Source: Trypanosoma brucei gambiense DAL972
Lineage: Eukaryota; Euglenozoa; Kinetoplastea; Trypanosomatida; Trypanosomatidae
Reading direction: 5' to 3'
NCBI RefSeq assembly: GCF_000210295.1
Contig: NC_026737.1
Span: forward strand, 806,001-870,000
Length of the DNA: 64,000 nucleotides
The translations under genes and the position numbers were made by a program. How positions within the stretch are numbered: position 1 is the stretch's first letter; each line of letters starts with the position of its first letter. A model generated the notes under the pieces. The model saw nothing but the letters and a program-made list of their open reading frames with translations, made no database searches and had not been told where the DNA came from. Below are positions 1 to 10,287 of this stretch, piece by piece.

Positions 1-845
1 GTGCTTAGGAATTGACGGGCTGTTGACTCCATCCTTATTCCCATCCCCACCCAAACGCGCACGATCACAATTATTCGTATGAAATTCTCACAGGCAAAGC
101 GTTCATTTCCGCCCACCTCCTCCGTCGAAAATTACCCTCCCACCCGAGCTTCAGTTGATGGCATTACCCTTCACACGCCTGCATTTGAAGCCGACGTTAA
201 ATTTATTACATTTTATCTCTTCTTCACACCATTAAATAGTAAATGTTAAGGAAATGCGCCTGGGCCAAATGCATATGATACTTTCATGCCTTTCGTTGGA
301 TCGCAACCCACCCTGACACTCAGTTGCGGCGTCGCCGAAGTGTTTCAAGAGGGTATTTTTTGTTCGCTGACTTCCTCTCGACCGTTCAAACTGACATGGG
401 TTTCGGTCATTTCCCCTGTTTGCCGGATTCCGATGGATGTGAAGAAGTGCAATAAAGCGTTGCATTATGGAGCAAGTGGAGAAATCACAGCGGTGTCGTA
501 GTGGTGCTGAATTATTTCTGTTTCCCTCTCCCCGATCTAAGACAACGGTGCAGTTCCAAAACAATAAAAAGGTTGGGACGCGAAAGTGGACAGAGAGTGC
601 TCAAGGAACGCCATTGTGAGGTTTGACACACTTTACGTATGTGAATATCGGAATTCACACATGGCCCTCGAGGGATATCGGCTATACGCGCGCCATTGCG
701 TTACGAATCCGTGAGGAGTCCAACTTTTTTGCTTCTGAAGCGCCGCATTCCCGTCACTTGAAATAGCAGTCCATCGTGAAATAAATGAGATCGTGCAAAC
801 ACATTCCGGAAGCAACGGCCAGAAAAGGAACCTTACCGAGACCAC
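1..845. other. Left-edge region, no gene seen
   Basis: No ORF here looks like a real protein. The longest reading frames (about 110 codons) have no recognisable domain and no signal or membrane pattern, and they overlap on both strands. The block ends at the start of the 720-bp inverted-repeat arm at 846. It may be untranscribed or a 3' flank of something outside the window. Confidence 0.5.
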
Positions 846-1565
846 CTCCAAAACCATGAAAAGAAAGGACATATTGCACACATTTGTTTTCCCCTTATTT
901 TCCCTCCTGTCACTGTTCCTTTCCCAGCCCAGTTCCAGTTTCCCACGACAGCATGGGTCCAATGCCTTCTATAATGACCAGTGGGGCATTTGATGGAATG
1001 TTTGCTTCAGCACCGCAAGAGCCCGCCACACGTTGCAGCCTCGTGAGGTGATGTTTGAACTCTGTTGGTATGGGGGTCGTCCTCTCCCTGCCTTTCTGGT
1101 ATTTTAGCATCGCTTTCTCAACCAACCCAATAAAAGAAAAAGCAAAGCAAGGCAAAGAGCAAAAAGAGACGAGTCGTTCACTGACAAACGTTTTAGTTGA
1201 TGGGGGTGTTACTTTCGGTGTAAGAAATAATGGATATGCTGCTTCATTAGTAAATAAAACAGCAACCCCTTTTCCTTTCATTCGTTTCCGTCCCAAATGT
1301 CACCACCGCAGGCCACACACACACGCACGCACAATCTCAATCCCTCTTCCCCTTTCATCCGAACATTAAAATTTCACGGCAGCAAAATTGAGGGAAACAG
1401 AGAAATGACGAAAACCTACGCCGATCGGGACTCGAACCCGAGACCTTCGCCGTGTTAAAGCGACGTCATAACCACCTAGACCATCAGCGCTTGCCCTTCC
1501 CGGCAATTTTTGTATCATTTCCTCAGTTCAATTGATTTAAACACGAAAACGACTGACGGTGGTGG
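846..1565 (+). repeat. Left arm of 720-bp inverted repeat
   Basis: This segment matches the reverse complement of 14948-15667 with only scattered substitutions. A 104-codon frame and its neighbours are nearly the same in both arms. The arm contains a full tRNA-Val gene and ends 12 bases inside the 3' end of the tRNA-Leu gene (1554-1633). The two arms flank about 13.4 kb that carries the surface-protein gene array. A duplication followed by inversion, with a breakpoint in a tRNA gene, would explain it. Confidence 0.9.
1417..1490 (-). tRNA. tRNA-Val (anticodon AAC)
   Basis: The minus strand folds as a full cloverleaf. The acceptor is GCGCTGA paired with TCGGCGT, with discriminator A. The D arm contains AGGTGGTTA. 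The anticodon stem TCGCT/GGCGA holds the loop TTAACAC with anticodon AAC, and the T loop is TTCGAGT. A second copy lies in the other inverted-repeat arm at 15023-15096. It is a Pol III gene with internal A and B boxes. Confidence 0.95.
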
Positions 1566-1587
1566 GGTTCGAACCCACGCCCCTAGA

Positions 1588-1626
<39 letters not shown>

Positions 1627-1633
1627 CACCGCC
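1554..1633 (-). tRNA. tRNA-Leu (anticodon TAG)
   Basis: The minus strand reads GGCGGTG at the 5' acceptor and CACCGTC at the 3' acceptor. The D arm is the Leu type (GCCGAGTGGTCTAAGGC), the anticodon loop is TTTAGGC (TAG), and a long variable arm precedes the T loop TTCGAAC. The last 12 bases are shared with the inverted repeat, so the other arm (14948-14959) carries only a stub of this gene. Confidence 0.95.
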
Positions 1634-1692
1634 ACCGCCCCCGATTTCGTGGGTGAATTTCTGTTATAAACTTACTCCCGCAGTAAAAAATG

Positions 1693-1765
1693 TGCGATCG
1701 GTGAGGCTCGAACTCACGACCTTGGGATTATGAAACCCACGCGCTGCCGACTGCGCCACGCTCGC
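1693..1765 (-). tRNA. tRNA-Met (anticodon CAT), probably elongator
   Basis: The acceptor GCGAGCG pairs with CGATCGC apart from one mismatch. The anticodon loop is TTCATAA (CAT) and the T loop is TTCGAGC. A matching copy lies on the opposite strand at 14711-14783. The D arm (GCGCAGTCGGCAGCGC) is typical of elongator rather than initiator Met tRNA, but the choice is an inference. Confidence 0.93.
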
Positions 1766-1785
1766 AGCGGCTCCCGTCACATTAC

Positions 1786-1895
1786 GGAATCCCTTTTAAC
1801 GGCCGGAAATCAGTTTCCATCCAGCACACTCATTCTGTAAGGAATCCCTTTTAACGGCCGGAAATCAGTTTCCATCCAGCACACTCATTCTGTAA
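1786..1895. repeat. 55-bp tandem direct repeat, two copies
   Basis: A 55-bp unit beginning GGAATCCCTTTTAACGGCCG is repeated head to tail without visible difference (1786-1840 and 1841-1895). It lies just upstream of tRNA-Met on the minus strand. No second location was noticed in the window. Confidence 0.95.
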
Positions 1896-4800
1896 ATTGG
1901 CGCTGGGAAGCTTACATCCGCTTCTTCTATGCGAGCACAACAATATACTTTCGAAATAATTACTCACTGTGAAAGTACCGTATTATACTGTTGTTATGTC
2001 GTCCCACTGAAGGAGTTTGGTGTATACACGAGGCATCCGCTGCAATAATAGCTGAAACAACACCGTTTCCCCATGCGAACGCCATTGAATATGGGTTGCC
2101 TGGAGGACTGGACGGAATAACGGGATGTACGTGTACACGGTGTGTGGAGTTCGTACAAAATTAAATGGAATATCCATAATTGTATTTATTTCAACGGTTA
2201 AGAAGATTAATCGTTATGGGAAAAGTATGGAAAGAAGTAAAAATAAGGTAGCGTTGAATAAGGAATCGTGAAGGGAATGAAAATGAAAGAATGCTCCGAC
2301 TCGGAGACTTTATTCTTGTTTTTTAGATCCACTTTACCGTATATTTCTATGTAGTATAAGAGTGTTATTTTTCCGAGGGGCGAGTGTGAGATTTGTAAAG
2401 GTGAGCATCCCCTCACGCTGTTGGTACAGAGCCATCGGTGTCGGAAGCGGCTGCTGCCATATATCCCCGGAATGTGAATGACCTCCAGGAAACAGTGGAA
2501 GCCACCAGAAAGGAAGTAAAGTGAGATTTTCCGATGAAAATCCTAGAATCAACGCTAGCCCTTGGTTTCTCACAAGTTTGTATCTTTTTTTTTTCCTTTA
2601 TCGTCTTGTTACGTTTTGCAATTCACCTTTTTTTTTCGAGCCTCTCCTAAAACTTTTTTTTCAAGAACCTTTCTCGTTTCTTATTTAAATAATTATTAGA
2701 GTTTATATCCTGAATTTAACCATGGAGTCCTTCCGTATTCCTTTTAAGGGCTGATTTACATTGTGCTATCGTCATATTTCACAAATCCTATTACATTCCA
2801 TGCGGTTGAGATTCATATCTTCCCTGGAGTCGTCAGAAATCGCAGAGTAATGGTGGGTTGAGTACATCATTAAAGGGGAGGCCAAATGACTGTTCGTACC
2901 CTGTCATCAGGGAGACATGGCAGCTCGCCGGCTGTTGGTTGTTGGGGTAATGGGAGAAGTGGAAACGATATTGGCTCCCTGATGTGGGAACCGATATCTT
3001 TATGGTCCCTTGCACGCTCTTGCATGTTCCCGTGGGCGTGTAGGGACAACTCCTGTTGTGGAGAAGACATCAGAGGCAACTGTGATTCACATACTGGCAT
3101 ATGGTAAGGGACTGTCCCTTCAAATTTTTTTGGGGGAAAAGGAAGGCTTCTTTTGCGTTTTGAAGGGGACATACATCCACGCGGCGAAGAGGTGAAATGC
3201 AAAATGATGCCTGTATTTTCGGAACATTGATATAGCAAACCCTTCTAGGGGTCGACGAGTGTCAAAATCGGCAGAGAATAGCACAGGTAGAATGCAAGGC
3301 TCGTAACAAAATGGAAACTGGAAGAGTGCCGGTTAAACCGAAACTCGCTCAGGAGTGGTGGAACACACTCGTGTCAATATGTTCCTGTGGCCAAATCTGG
3401 AATCACCTGACCACTACTGGAAGGTTGCATGGAAGAGATAGTTTGAAGGTTTGCAGAAAGGCAATGGAGTAGCAATTCGACGAAGGAGGAAACTTAAATA
3501 CCCCACATATCACCCGGAATGCTGCCTTGGAATAGGATTCCGCAGAATATGAGGGATAAACGTTATTGCCGCCTGAAGGAATAATTGTCACTTATAGGGA
3601 TAGGGGTTTACGATGGGAATTAGGCAGTTCCTTCAGGTGTTGGAAGTTTCGGAACAAAAGGCATAGGAAAGGGGAGGAAAGTGAGGACATTAATAAATCC
3701 TTTGAAATGTAGAAGAATATGCAAAAGCACCAGCAGAAAAACGGAACATTGTAGAAATGTGGATGATGCAACGAACCGCGCGTTCATAATATGGGAGAGA
3801 TAAAATATATATATACAACTACAGGGAGAAATATAGCAAAAACAAATATGCGCAATAGAGCTTTCCTAAACACGGTTCCAAATACCGTCCAACTCTCGCA
3901 CCTCCCTACAAAATGTGTACAGGTAAGTGTCCCCATTAAACGCGTGTACGCCACAACCATGCACGAAATAGCGAAGAAACGAAATAATGTAAGAATAAAA
4001 TGTGAATTATTTTCATTCAATGTGCTAGTGTTCAACCACAAAGGCACTACGCGAACAATATGAGGCAGAAAATGAAGTGAGCGGGTGACCATCTTTTCAC
4101 CGGCTGCCGGTTCGTTTCCCGTAAAACCCGTTTAAGCTACAGTATATAAAATTTTAATAAAGGGTTGTGTCCTCCTCCAAGCACGTGCCAAAATCTAAAC
4201 ATGGGTAAAAGACCTGTGCTGGCCGAAGCTGTGGGATAAAGAGTGGCAACCAAATCAAAAGATGCTGCCGATACCGCTGTCGATGGTGAGAACAGGCAAC
4301 GTCCTTTTTCTGCCGCAGAAGCAGTGCGCAAAAGGAGTGAAACGAGAAGGTGGACTAGGAAAATGCTGAGCGACTTAAAAAAGAGGCTGAAAGTGATCTA
4401 AGTGACGAAGGTGGATGGCAAACACAAAATGAGGAAAAATCGTGCCTTTGACCGACTCTTCAAAATTCTTTTTCTGTGCACAATTCTGCACACGTCTATC
4501 GCCTTGCTTTTTCCCCCCTAAAAAGAGCACTGATTGTTTGCTGCACGATATTAGTTATAGTCACGCATCCCTACCTGACGCATATTTGTTGCTTCACATT
4601 ACCAGGCTACAAGGTTATTCAAGAAAGTATCAGAAAAAGCTGAAAAGAATAAAGAAAATGGATTTGCCCTCACACCAATAAGACACAGTAACAAAAAGCA
4701 TTGTACCGAAAATTTTCCTCTACCACTGGTGAAGCCATATGAAATAGAAAGAAAACTACAGAAAGGCCCACTGATAGTGTATGATTAACGTGCTTCCAGC

Positions 4801-6217
4801 AAATATCCTAGTCGGTAGATAGTATAAAAATCGAAAACGCCCCCCCCCACACACACACACGCACACACACCCGAAATACCTGCAACGCAGCTTTCACATT
4901 CTTGCTGTTCCTTCGCTGCACACAAAATGCTATCAACAGACCGCTTTCTTTTCTCTTTGATAAAAAGTTTGAGTTTTTGTAAAAGAATGGGTTAATTTTT
5001 TTTTCGAAACCTCTCAAACTAATGGCGAAATGCCCACGAAAAAGGTCTACGGTTAATTTCCTCCAACCACCGTTCGCACACACTTTACTGAGATCATGCA
5101 GTTTTCTTGGATTTTTCCGAAATTTTTGTGATAAGCAAAAACCTATTTGCTGCTTTTTTTTTCCTCGTTAACTCCACTAAAGGCCCTTTCCGTTACGCCT
5201 TCTACGGTCTTCAATAATTACTTCGAATCGTTTGTTTCGGAGAATTTTTCTTTAGATGGCGTTTTCGCTCAACGGTTTAGAATTTGTCGGTACGACTGAC
5301 TCCTGTGATGCGAAAGTGACGTATTCTTTTTCCATCAATGCATACCTCCGAAATAGCATCCCCCTTACCAAGCAATAGGTCGCATGCCTGTTTTCACCAA
5401 CCCGACTTTGAAGTCCTTTATTCCCACTTTTCGGAGCGATTTCCCTTCTTATTGAGTTCAGAAATTTCCCAGACTGAACTCTCCCATCCTAGAGATATCA
5501 TTTTCACACGTTATACCAGCTGTTATGTCTTTAAATGTTTTAGGTTTTCCGAACGGGGTCACAGGGCCTCTTCCCTATAGTGAATTTCCAGAGTTAGTCT
5601 TTTTGACCTTTTTCTGCCTTTGACCGTGCATTAGCACGTTTTACTGCTATGAACCATGTACTTTTCACCCGTGGTTAGAAAGTTCTATTCGCTTCTTAGC
5701 AGTATATCTGTTCTGACCTCCTGTGATCTAGTAATACTCTTTCCCCTTCTCTTCCATAGTGTTCGTATAACCTCGGTACAGCTGTCGCGGACGAAACTAT
5801 CACTCCCCCCCCTACCTCATTCTTACACGCAGCGTTTTATTTATTCCACACACACGCACACACACAAAAAAATATTAAAAGGTGGATATAAAAGAAAAGT
5901 ATACATCCATACAACCTGTGTTTTCATTTTCTTTCATAACCTCAACACAATGAGGTCTTTTGTTGCTACTGTACCCTCTCTCGAAAAAGACAGAGGATAT
6001 GAAAATACATTTTGCGTATAAAATTAAAACTCAAACGGCGGTATGCGTGCAGTTGTGCATGTGCTCGAGTGATCGTTGCTGTCGTGTGCTTGCACTTCTG
6101 AAAATAAAAGCGTATGGAACGAGAAAAGGGGGAACCTATGACAACAGTGCTCCAAATGTTAAGGTTGCGAAGGAAAGGAACACAAACGACAAAAATTGTA
6201 TCCACAGCCTCTTGTTA
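1896..6217. other. 4.3-kb AT-rich region without a clear gene
   Basis: No frame over about 120 codons is convincing and frames are interrupted on both strands. It contains CA-rich runs (about 4847-4871 and 5848-5864) and homopolymer T tracts. It follows the last gene of the surface array (stop at 6218), so the proximal part is probably 3' UTR of that gene. The rest may be a transcription-end zone or eroded coding sequence. A coding-like stretch at about 4240-4440 is broken by stops and was not identified. Confidence 0.5.
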
Positions 6218-7150
6218 TTATATTGAAGACACTCTAAGGTTATTGAAGATGGATCGGAGTCTCCCAGAGAGGGTGTCAATTCTGGAAGCGCGTTCCAACA
6301 ACTGGGAAGGCACAGATTCGATTTGGGAGATGATGTTGTTGATTTCTCTCAGAGGTGTGATTAACAACTTGAGAAGATCTGATGCGTTCACAATTTCTAC
6401 TGAGCGAAATTTATTCGTTTGGACATTATCTTTACCAAAACTGCTCCTTATTCCTCTGTGTCTGAGGACGAGCCCAAGGGAGGTGGACGCTGTATTAACT
6501 TTATCGGCCAATTTGTTGCCTCCGAAGCTTTGCCACGTGCCACTGGTGAATGATAAATCGATATGCTCATTTGTGCCACGGTCGAATTCGCTGACAATTT
6601 CAGAAAGATGCTTCCCAAAGAAGACCCTATCACACGTAACGTGTGTACTATTATCCCCACAATAGTTAAGTGTGGAATTTACAATACACACTGCCTCCAA
6701 TCCAACTCTGTACATTTCTTCCATTGTGGCTGCATATCTGATGCCAGTGCTTACGACATTCATCACTTTTTCCTCTAAATGTGAAACAGCAACCTCAAAT
6801 TTCTTCCGTAAGTAGCTTTCTGCTTCAAAAACACTTCCCATCTCATTCAGTATTTCCTTCATTTCATTACTATTCTCTCTCTTCATAAATCGTTTTATGT
6901 GCACAAATAATCCTTCCCACATTGTATATTTTTCCTCCGCCGAATACCTCTTTCCATATATCTCTTCTGCACGCACTCTAGTTCTTAAGAGTAGATCCTC
7001 TGTCACATTGATCATCAGACTAAGCTTTTTCACGACGCAGTCGATTTGCTGAAGAGTTGTGAGTGATTCGTCTTTGGATATTTCTGGTGCCCTGCCCTCC
7101 GCCAACACAAAAATAATTGCAGCAAATATTACTGCAACTGATCTCATCAT
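6218..7150 (-). CDS. Receptor-like surface protein, family A copy 1 (no GPI signal)
   Basis: This 310-residue protein starts with a hydrophobic signal peptide (about residues 1-19). A mainly helical body follows, with several N-glycosylation sequons (such as NVT and NST) and a central Cys-containing segment (CIV, NYCGD, VTCDR). It ends in a polar sequence with no hydrophobic tail, so no GPI anchor is predicted. It is clearly related to the gene at 8741-9676, with shared blocks such as EMKEILNEMGSVFEAESYL. The N-terminal CVVKKL...NVT pattern also resembles family B next door. It lies 129 bp downstream of a GPI-type B gene. GPI/non-GPI pairing recalls the subunits of the trypanosome transferrin receptor (ESAG6 and ESAG7). 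The ligand is unknown, and the family call is an inference from architecture. Confidence 0.75.
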   Translation of the reverse strand: MMRSVAVIFAAIIFVLAEGRAPEISKDESLTTLQQIDCVVKKLSLMINVTEDLLLRTRVRAEEIYGKRYSAEEKYTMWEGLFVHIKRFMKRENSNEMKEILNEMGSVFEAESYLRKKFEVAVSHLEEKVMNVVSTGIRYAATMEEMYRVGLEAVCIVNSTLNYCGDNSTHVTCDRVFFGKHLSEIVSEFDRGTNEHIDLSFTSGTWQSFGGNKLADKVNTASTSLGLVLRHRGIRSSFGKDNVQTNKFRSVEIVNASDLLKLLITPLREINNIISQIESVPSQLLERASRIDTLSGRLRSIFNNLRVSSI

Positions 7151-7173
7151 CCTACGTGGCTATTCCACAAAAA

Positions 7174-7759
7174 TGAACCACAGAAAAGGATGCCACCTTT
7201 CTGAGAAACACCACAAAAACGGAGGGAACAGGGAACTGTCAACTGCACAAATATTTTTGAAAATTACACACTTTCTCAACTATTTCCCAAATACCACAAA
7301 GACGAAAAGAAGCATAGTTACCCCTGATAGATTTGGCTTCGTCTTCACACCATCAATCACATTACTCTCCTTATCATACCAGGGAATGTCTTTCATAGTT
7401 CCTAATTTTTCCGTAAGTTCCATTGTTGTTTCTCTCCCTTTCAGAATACTTCTGACTTCCTCTTCAAGCTTCAGAAACAAACTATCAAGTGTGGCCTTTT
7501 GGCCTGTTATAGAGGTATTTCCTGCAGAAATCATTCCAACGTTGGCGTTCAGTTGACCAATTAGGTGCTGAAATTCTTCTCCAATGGAAGAAAAGTTAGA
7601 AATTAGTGCGTTTTCGCTTGTATTAAAGAGTCCGCCTGAAAGCTCATAAATGAGTGATTTTCTTCCTCTGATGTATGAACTATTAGTTGTTGTGATGTAG
7701 CAACCATAACCCACGTGGTTTCTGTAGTTTCCTGCATTTCCCATCGTTAAAGTGAGTTC
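7174..7759. repeat. 586-bp block duplicated at 9702-10287
   Basis: As far as I can read, the two blocks match base for base. Each spans the region upstream of family A's start and the C-terminal 160 codons of family B. Outside the block the two A/B units diverge clearly. This points to recent gene conversion or unequal exchange. Confidence 0.9.
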
Positions 7760-8392
7760 GTTAGCGAGTGGATTGTTGTAATCGGCGATAACACTTTCAC
7801 TCTGTGCTATTGGATAAACGGTGCAATCTTTTGGAACTATTCCACGTTTACCGTCCTTTATGCAATCTCCCGTTGCTCCCCCATCCACCACAAGACAACA
7901 ACACCCAGTGCTAAGTGCCGCGTGGGAAAAACTCTCTACCATATCCTTTATCCAGTATGCATACGAGTCAGACATATTCACAAGGTTCCAAGACGATGAC
8001 CTTATATATCCAAGCGACAGGTGCATTTCCGTAACTACATTTCTTAATTCATTCTTCAGCACTCCCATATCACTCAACAACTTTTCTATAATCGTTAGGT
8101 TTTCATCTTCTTCCGGAGTTACTTCTCTCAAAATCTGTACCAGCATTTTCTTCGCTTCGACGCGTGCACTGGAGTGAGCCACAATTTTTTCACAGTCTTT
8201 CACTGTTTTCTCCGCGAATTTTATATTATATGTTACATTATTTCTCAGCTCCCTCAACTCCCTAACAACATTGCAAATGGCATCTGCATCACTTTGAGTT
8301 AGTGCCTTGCCCCTGCCATCACCCCTTATCTCACCATAAACACACACCGCCACCAAACTAAACACAATCAGTCCTGTTCCAGCTGGAATCAT
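7280..8392 (-). CDS. Receptor-like GPI surface protein, family B copy 1
   Basis: The protein has 370 residues from the ATG at 8392. I prefer this start because it opens directly into a signal peptide (MIPAGTGLIVFSLVAVCVYG); an upstream in-frame ATG at 8458 adds a basic leader. The body is helical, with a Cys-rich central part (STGCCCLVV...GDC...DC) and the segment VGYGCYITT. There are many N-glycosylation sequons, and a hydrophobic tail (about the last 15 residues) fits GPI-anchor addition. The spacing of helices and cysteines resembles ESAG6/7-type transferrin-receptor proteins and their relatives. The last 160 codons appear identical to the copy at 9808-10917, while the N-terminal halves differ. 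The likely location is the cell surface or flagellar pocket; the ligand is unknown. Confidence 0.78.
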   Translation of the reverse strand: MIPAGTGLIVFSLVAVCVYGEIRGDGRGKALTQSDADAICNVVRELRELRNNVTYNIKFAEKTVKDCEKIVAHSSARVEAKKMLVQILREVTPEEDENLTIIEKLLSDMGVLKNELRNVVTEMHLSLGYIRSSSWNLVNMSDSYAYWIKDMVESFSHAALSTGCCCLVVDGGATGDCIKDGKRGIVPKDCTVYPIAQSESVIADYNNPLANELTLTMGNAGNYRNHVGYGCYITTTNSSYIRGRKSLIYELSGGLFNTSENALISNFSSIGEEFQHLIGQLNANVGMISAGNTSITGQKATLDSLFLKLEEEVRSILKGRETTMELTEKLGTMKDIPWYDKESNVIDGVKTKPNLSGVTMLLFVFVVFGK

Positions 8393-8740
8393 ATTATCAC
8401 CTTCATACCTAAAACAAGCCAAAAGGAGTTTCAAAAGTGTGCGCTTCCAAGTTCTCACAACAAATTGTTATTCAGGTAAATATAACTCTTTGGCGACACA
8501 ATATCTAATCACTCAAAAACACGCGTAGGGAGCGCAGCACTATCACAGGCATGTGGTTACAATAAGCAAACACATATGCACACACATTCGTATATTTATG
8601 CTCACATGCATTGTATGTGAAGCTGTTGGAATCCACAAGGAGCGCATATAATGAATGAGTTGGTGGTGGTGAGAGTTGTGGCTGTGTATGGAACCTGGTG
8701 AAAACGGAAGAAGTGAACAGAGCAAACGCTTGTATTTTTT

Positions 8741-9676
8741 TCAATCTTGGGTTGTGGGTGCGGTTATGCTGCTGAGGAGGGACTGGAGTTTCCCAGAGAG
8801 GGTGTCAATTCTGAAAGCGCGTTCTGACAACTTGGAAGGTATGGCTTCAATTTTGGAGGTGATCTCGTTGATTTCTCTTAGAGGCGTAACAAAAAACCTG
8901 AGGAGCTTTATTGCATTTACTTTTTCTACTAAACCATAGTCATTTGTTTCTGCGTGAACCCTTAAGCTAGACTTTATTCCTTGGTGCTTGAGGATCCGCC
9001 CAAAAGTTGTGGATGCCATATCAATCCTGTCAGCCAGCTTGTTTCCGCCATTGCTTTGCACTGTCCCATTGTGAAACCTCAAATCTATATGACCACTGGT
9101 GTCGCTGTCAAATTCAGTAATGATATCAGAAAGACCCTCTCCAGCAAAGGTCTTTCCGCATGTAACCACCGTCCTATTATTCCCGCAATAGTTATGCGAT
9201 TTGCTTGCTACACATACTGCCTCCAACCCAATCCTGTACATCTCCTCCATCGTAGCCGCATACTTCGTGCCAGTTCTTACAACGGCGATCATCCTTTTTT
9301 CCAGGTAAGAAACATTGAGGTCAAATTTCTTCTGCAAGTAGCTTTCTGCCTCAAAAACACTTCCCATCTCATTCAGTATTTCCTTCATTTCATTACTTTC
9401 ATCCTTTCTCATAAATTGTTTTACGTATAAGAATAGTTCCTTCCATGCTGCGTACCTTGCCTCAAGTAAATACCTCTTTCCATGTATCTCTTCCGCGTGT
9501 ACTCTAGTTCTTAAGAGTAGATCCTCTGTCACATTGATCATCCAATTAAGCTTCTTTACAACACAGTCGATTTCTCTCAGGGTTGAGTTTGCTTCCTCTT
9601 TGCAGTCCCCTTCTGCCAAAGCCTCCACCATCAGAGCCGAAATGGCAGCAAGCATTAAAGTAATTCCTTTCATCAT
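8741..9676 (-). CDS. Receptor-like surface protein, family A copy 2 (no GPI signal)
   Basis: This 311-residue protein starts with a signal peptide (MMKGITLMLAAISALMVEALA), followed by a helical body with NVT and NRT sequons and a Cys cluster (CVA, NYCGN, VTCGK). The end is polar (APTTQD), so no GPI anchor is predicted. It is related along its length to the 6218-7150 gene but is not identical. It follows family B copy 2 by 131 bp, repeating the B-A order. The likely role is the non-anchored partner of a GPI-anchored B subunit. That role is inferred from gene order and from the known ESAG6/ESAG7 arrangement, not seen directly. Confidence 0.75.
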   Translation of the reverse strand: MMKGITLMLAAISALMVEALAEGDCKEEANSTLREIDCVVKKLNWMINVTEDLLLRTRVHAEEIHGKRYLLEARYAAWKELFLYVKQFMRKDESNEMKEILNEMGSVFEAESYLQKKFDLNVSYLEKRMIAVVRTGTKYAATMEEMYRIGLEAVCVASKSHNYCGNNRTVVTCGKTFAGEGLSDIITEFDSDTSGHIDLRFHNGTVQSNGGNKLADRIDMASTTFGRILKHQGIKSSLRVHAETNDYGLVEKVNAIKLLRFFVTPLREINEITSKIEAIPSKLSERAFRIDTLSGKLQSLLSSITAPTTQD

Positions 9677-9701
9677 GTTACACGCTTAATTCATACAAAA
9701 G

Positions 9702-10287
9702 TGAACCACAGAAAAGGATGCCACCTTTCTGAGAAACACCACAAAAACGGAGGGAACAGGGAACTGTCAACTGCACAAATATTTTTGAAAATTACACACT
9801 TTCTCAACTATTTCCCAAATACCACAAAGACGAAAAGAAGCATAGTTACCCCTGATAGATTTGGCTTCGTCTTCACACCATCAATCACATTACTCTCCTT
9901 ATCATACCAGGGAATGTCTTTCATAGTTCCTAATTTTTCCGTAAGTTCCATTGTTGTTTCTCTCCCTTTCAGAATACTTCTGACTTCCTCTTCAAGCTTC
10001 AGAAACAAACTATCAAGTGTGGCCTTTTGGCCTGTTATAGAGGTATTTCCTGCAGAAATCATTCCAACGTTGGCGTTCAGTTGACCAATTAGGTGCTGAA
10101 ATTCTTCTCCAATGGAAGAAAAGTTAGAAATTAGTGCGTTTTCGCTTGTATTAAAGAGTCCGCCTGAAAGCTCATAAATGAGTGATTTTCTTCCTCTGAT
10201 GTATGAACTATTAGTTGTTGTGATGTAGCAACCATAACCCACGTGGTTTCTGTAGTTTCCTGCATTTCCCATCGTTAAAGTGAGTTC
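9702..10287. repeat. Second copy of the 586-bp block
   Basis: It matches 7174-7759 with an offset of 2528 bp. It begins a few bases after the family A start codon context and ends abruptly inside family B, where the two B genes become different. Confidence 0.9.

Noticed and set aside
1055..1369. 104-codon frame kept in both inverted-repeat arms (also 15144-15458)
   Set aside because: The arms are nearly identical, so an open frame in both is expected. Composition is low-complexity, with no start context or domain.
4085..4135. B-box-like GGTTCGTTTCCCG suggesting another tRNA
   Set aside because: No A box and no cloverleaf could be drawn around it.
4240..4440. Plus-strand coding-like stretch resembling the end of a surface glycoprotein
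   Set aside because: Broken by stops in the frame and the Cys/GPI pattern is too weak to name a family.
6114..6665. 183-codon plus-strand frame
   Set aside because: Antisense to the family A gene; composition follows the minus-strand codons.
9701..10084. 127-codon plus-strand frame, identical at 7059-7556
   Set aside because: Antisense shadow of the family B C-terminal region. The identity is explained by the 586-bp repeat.
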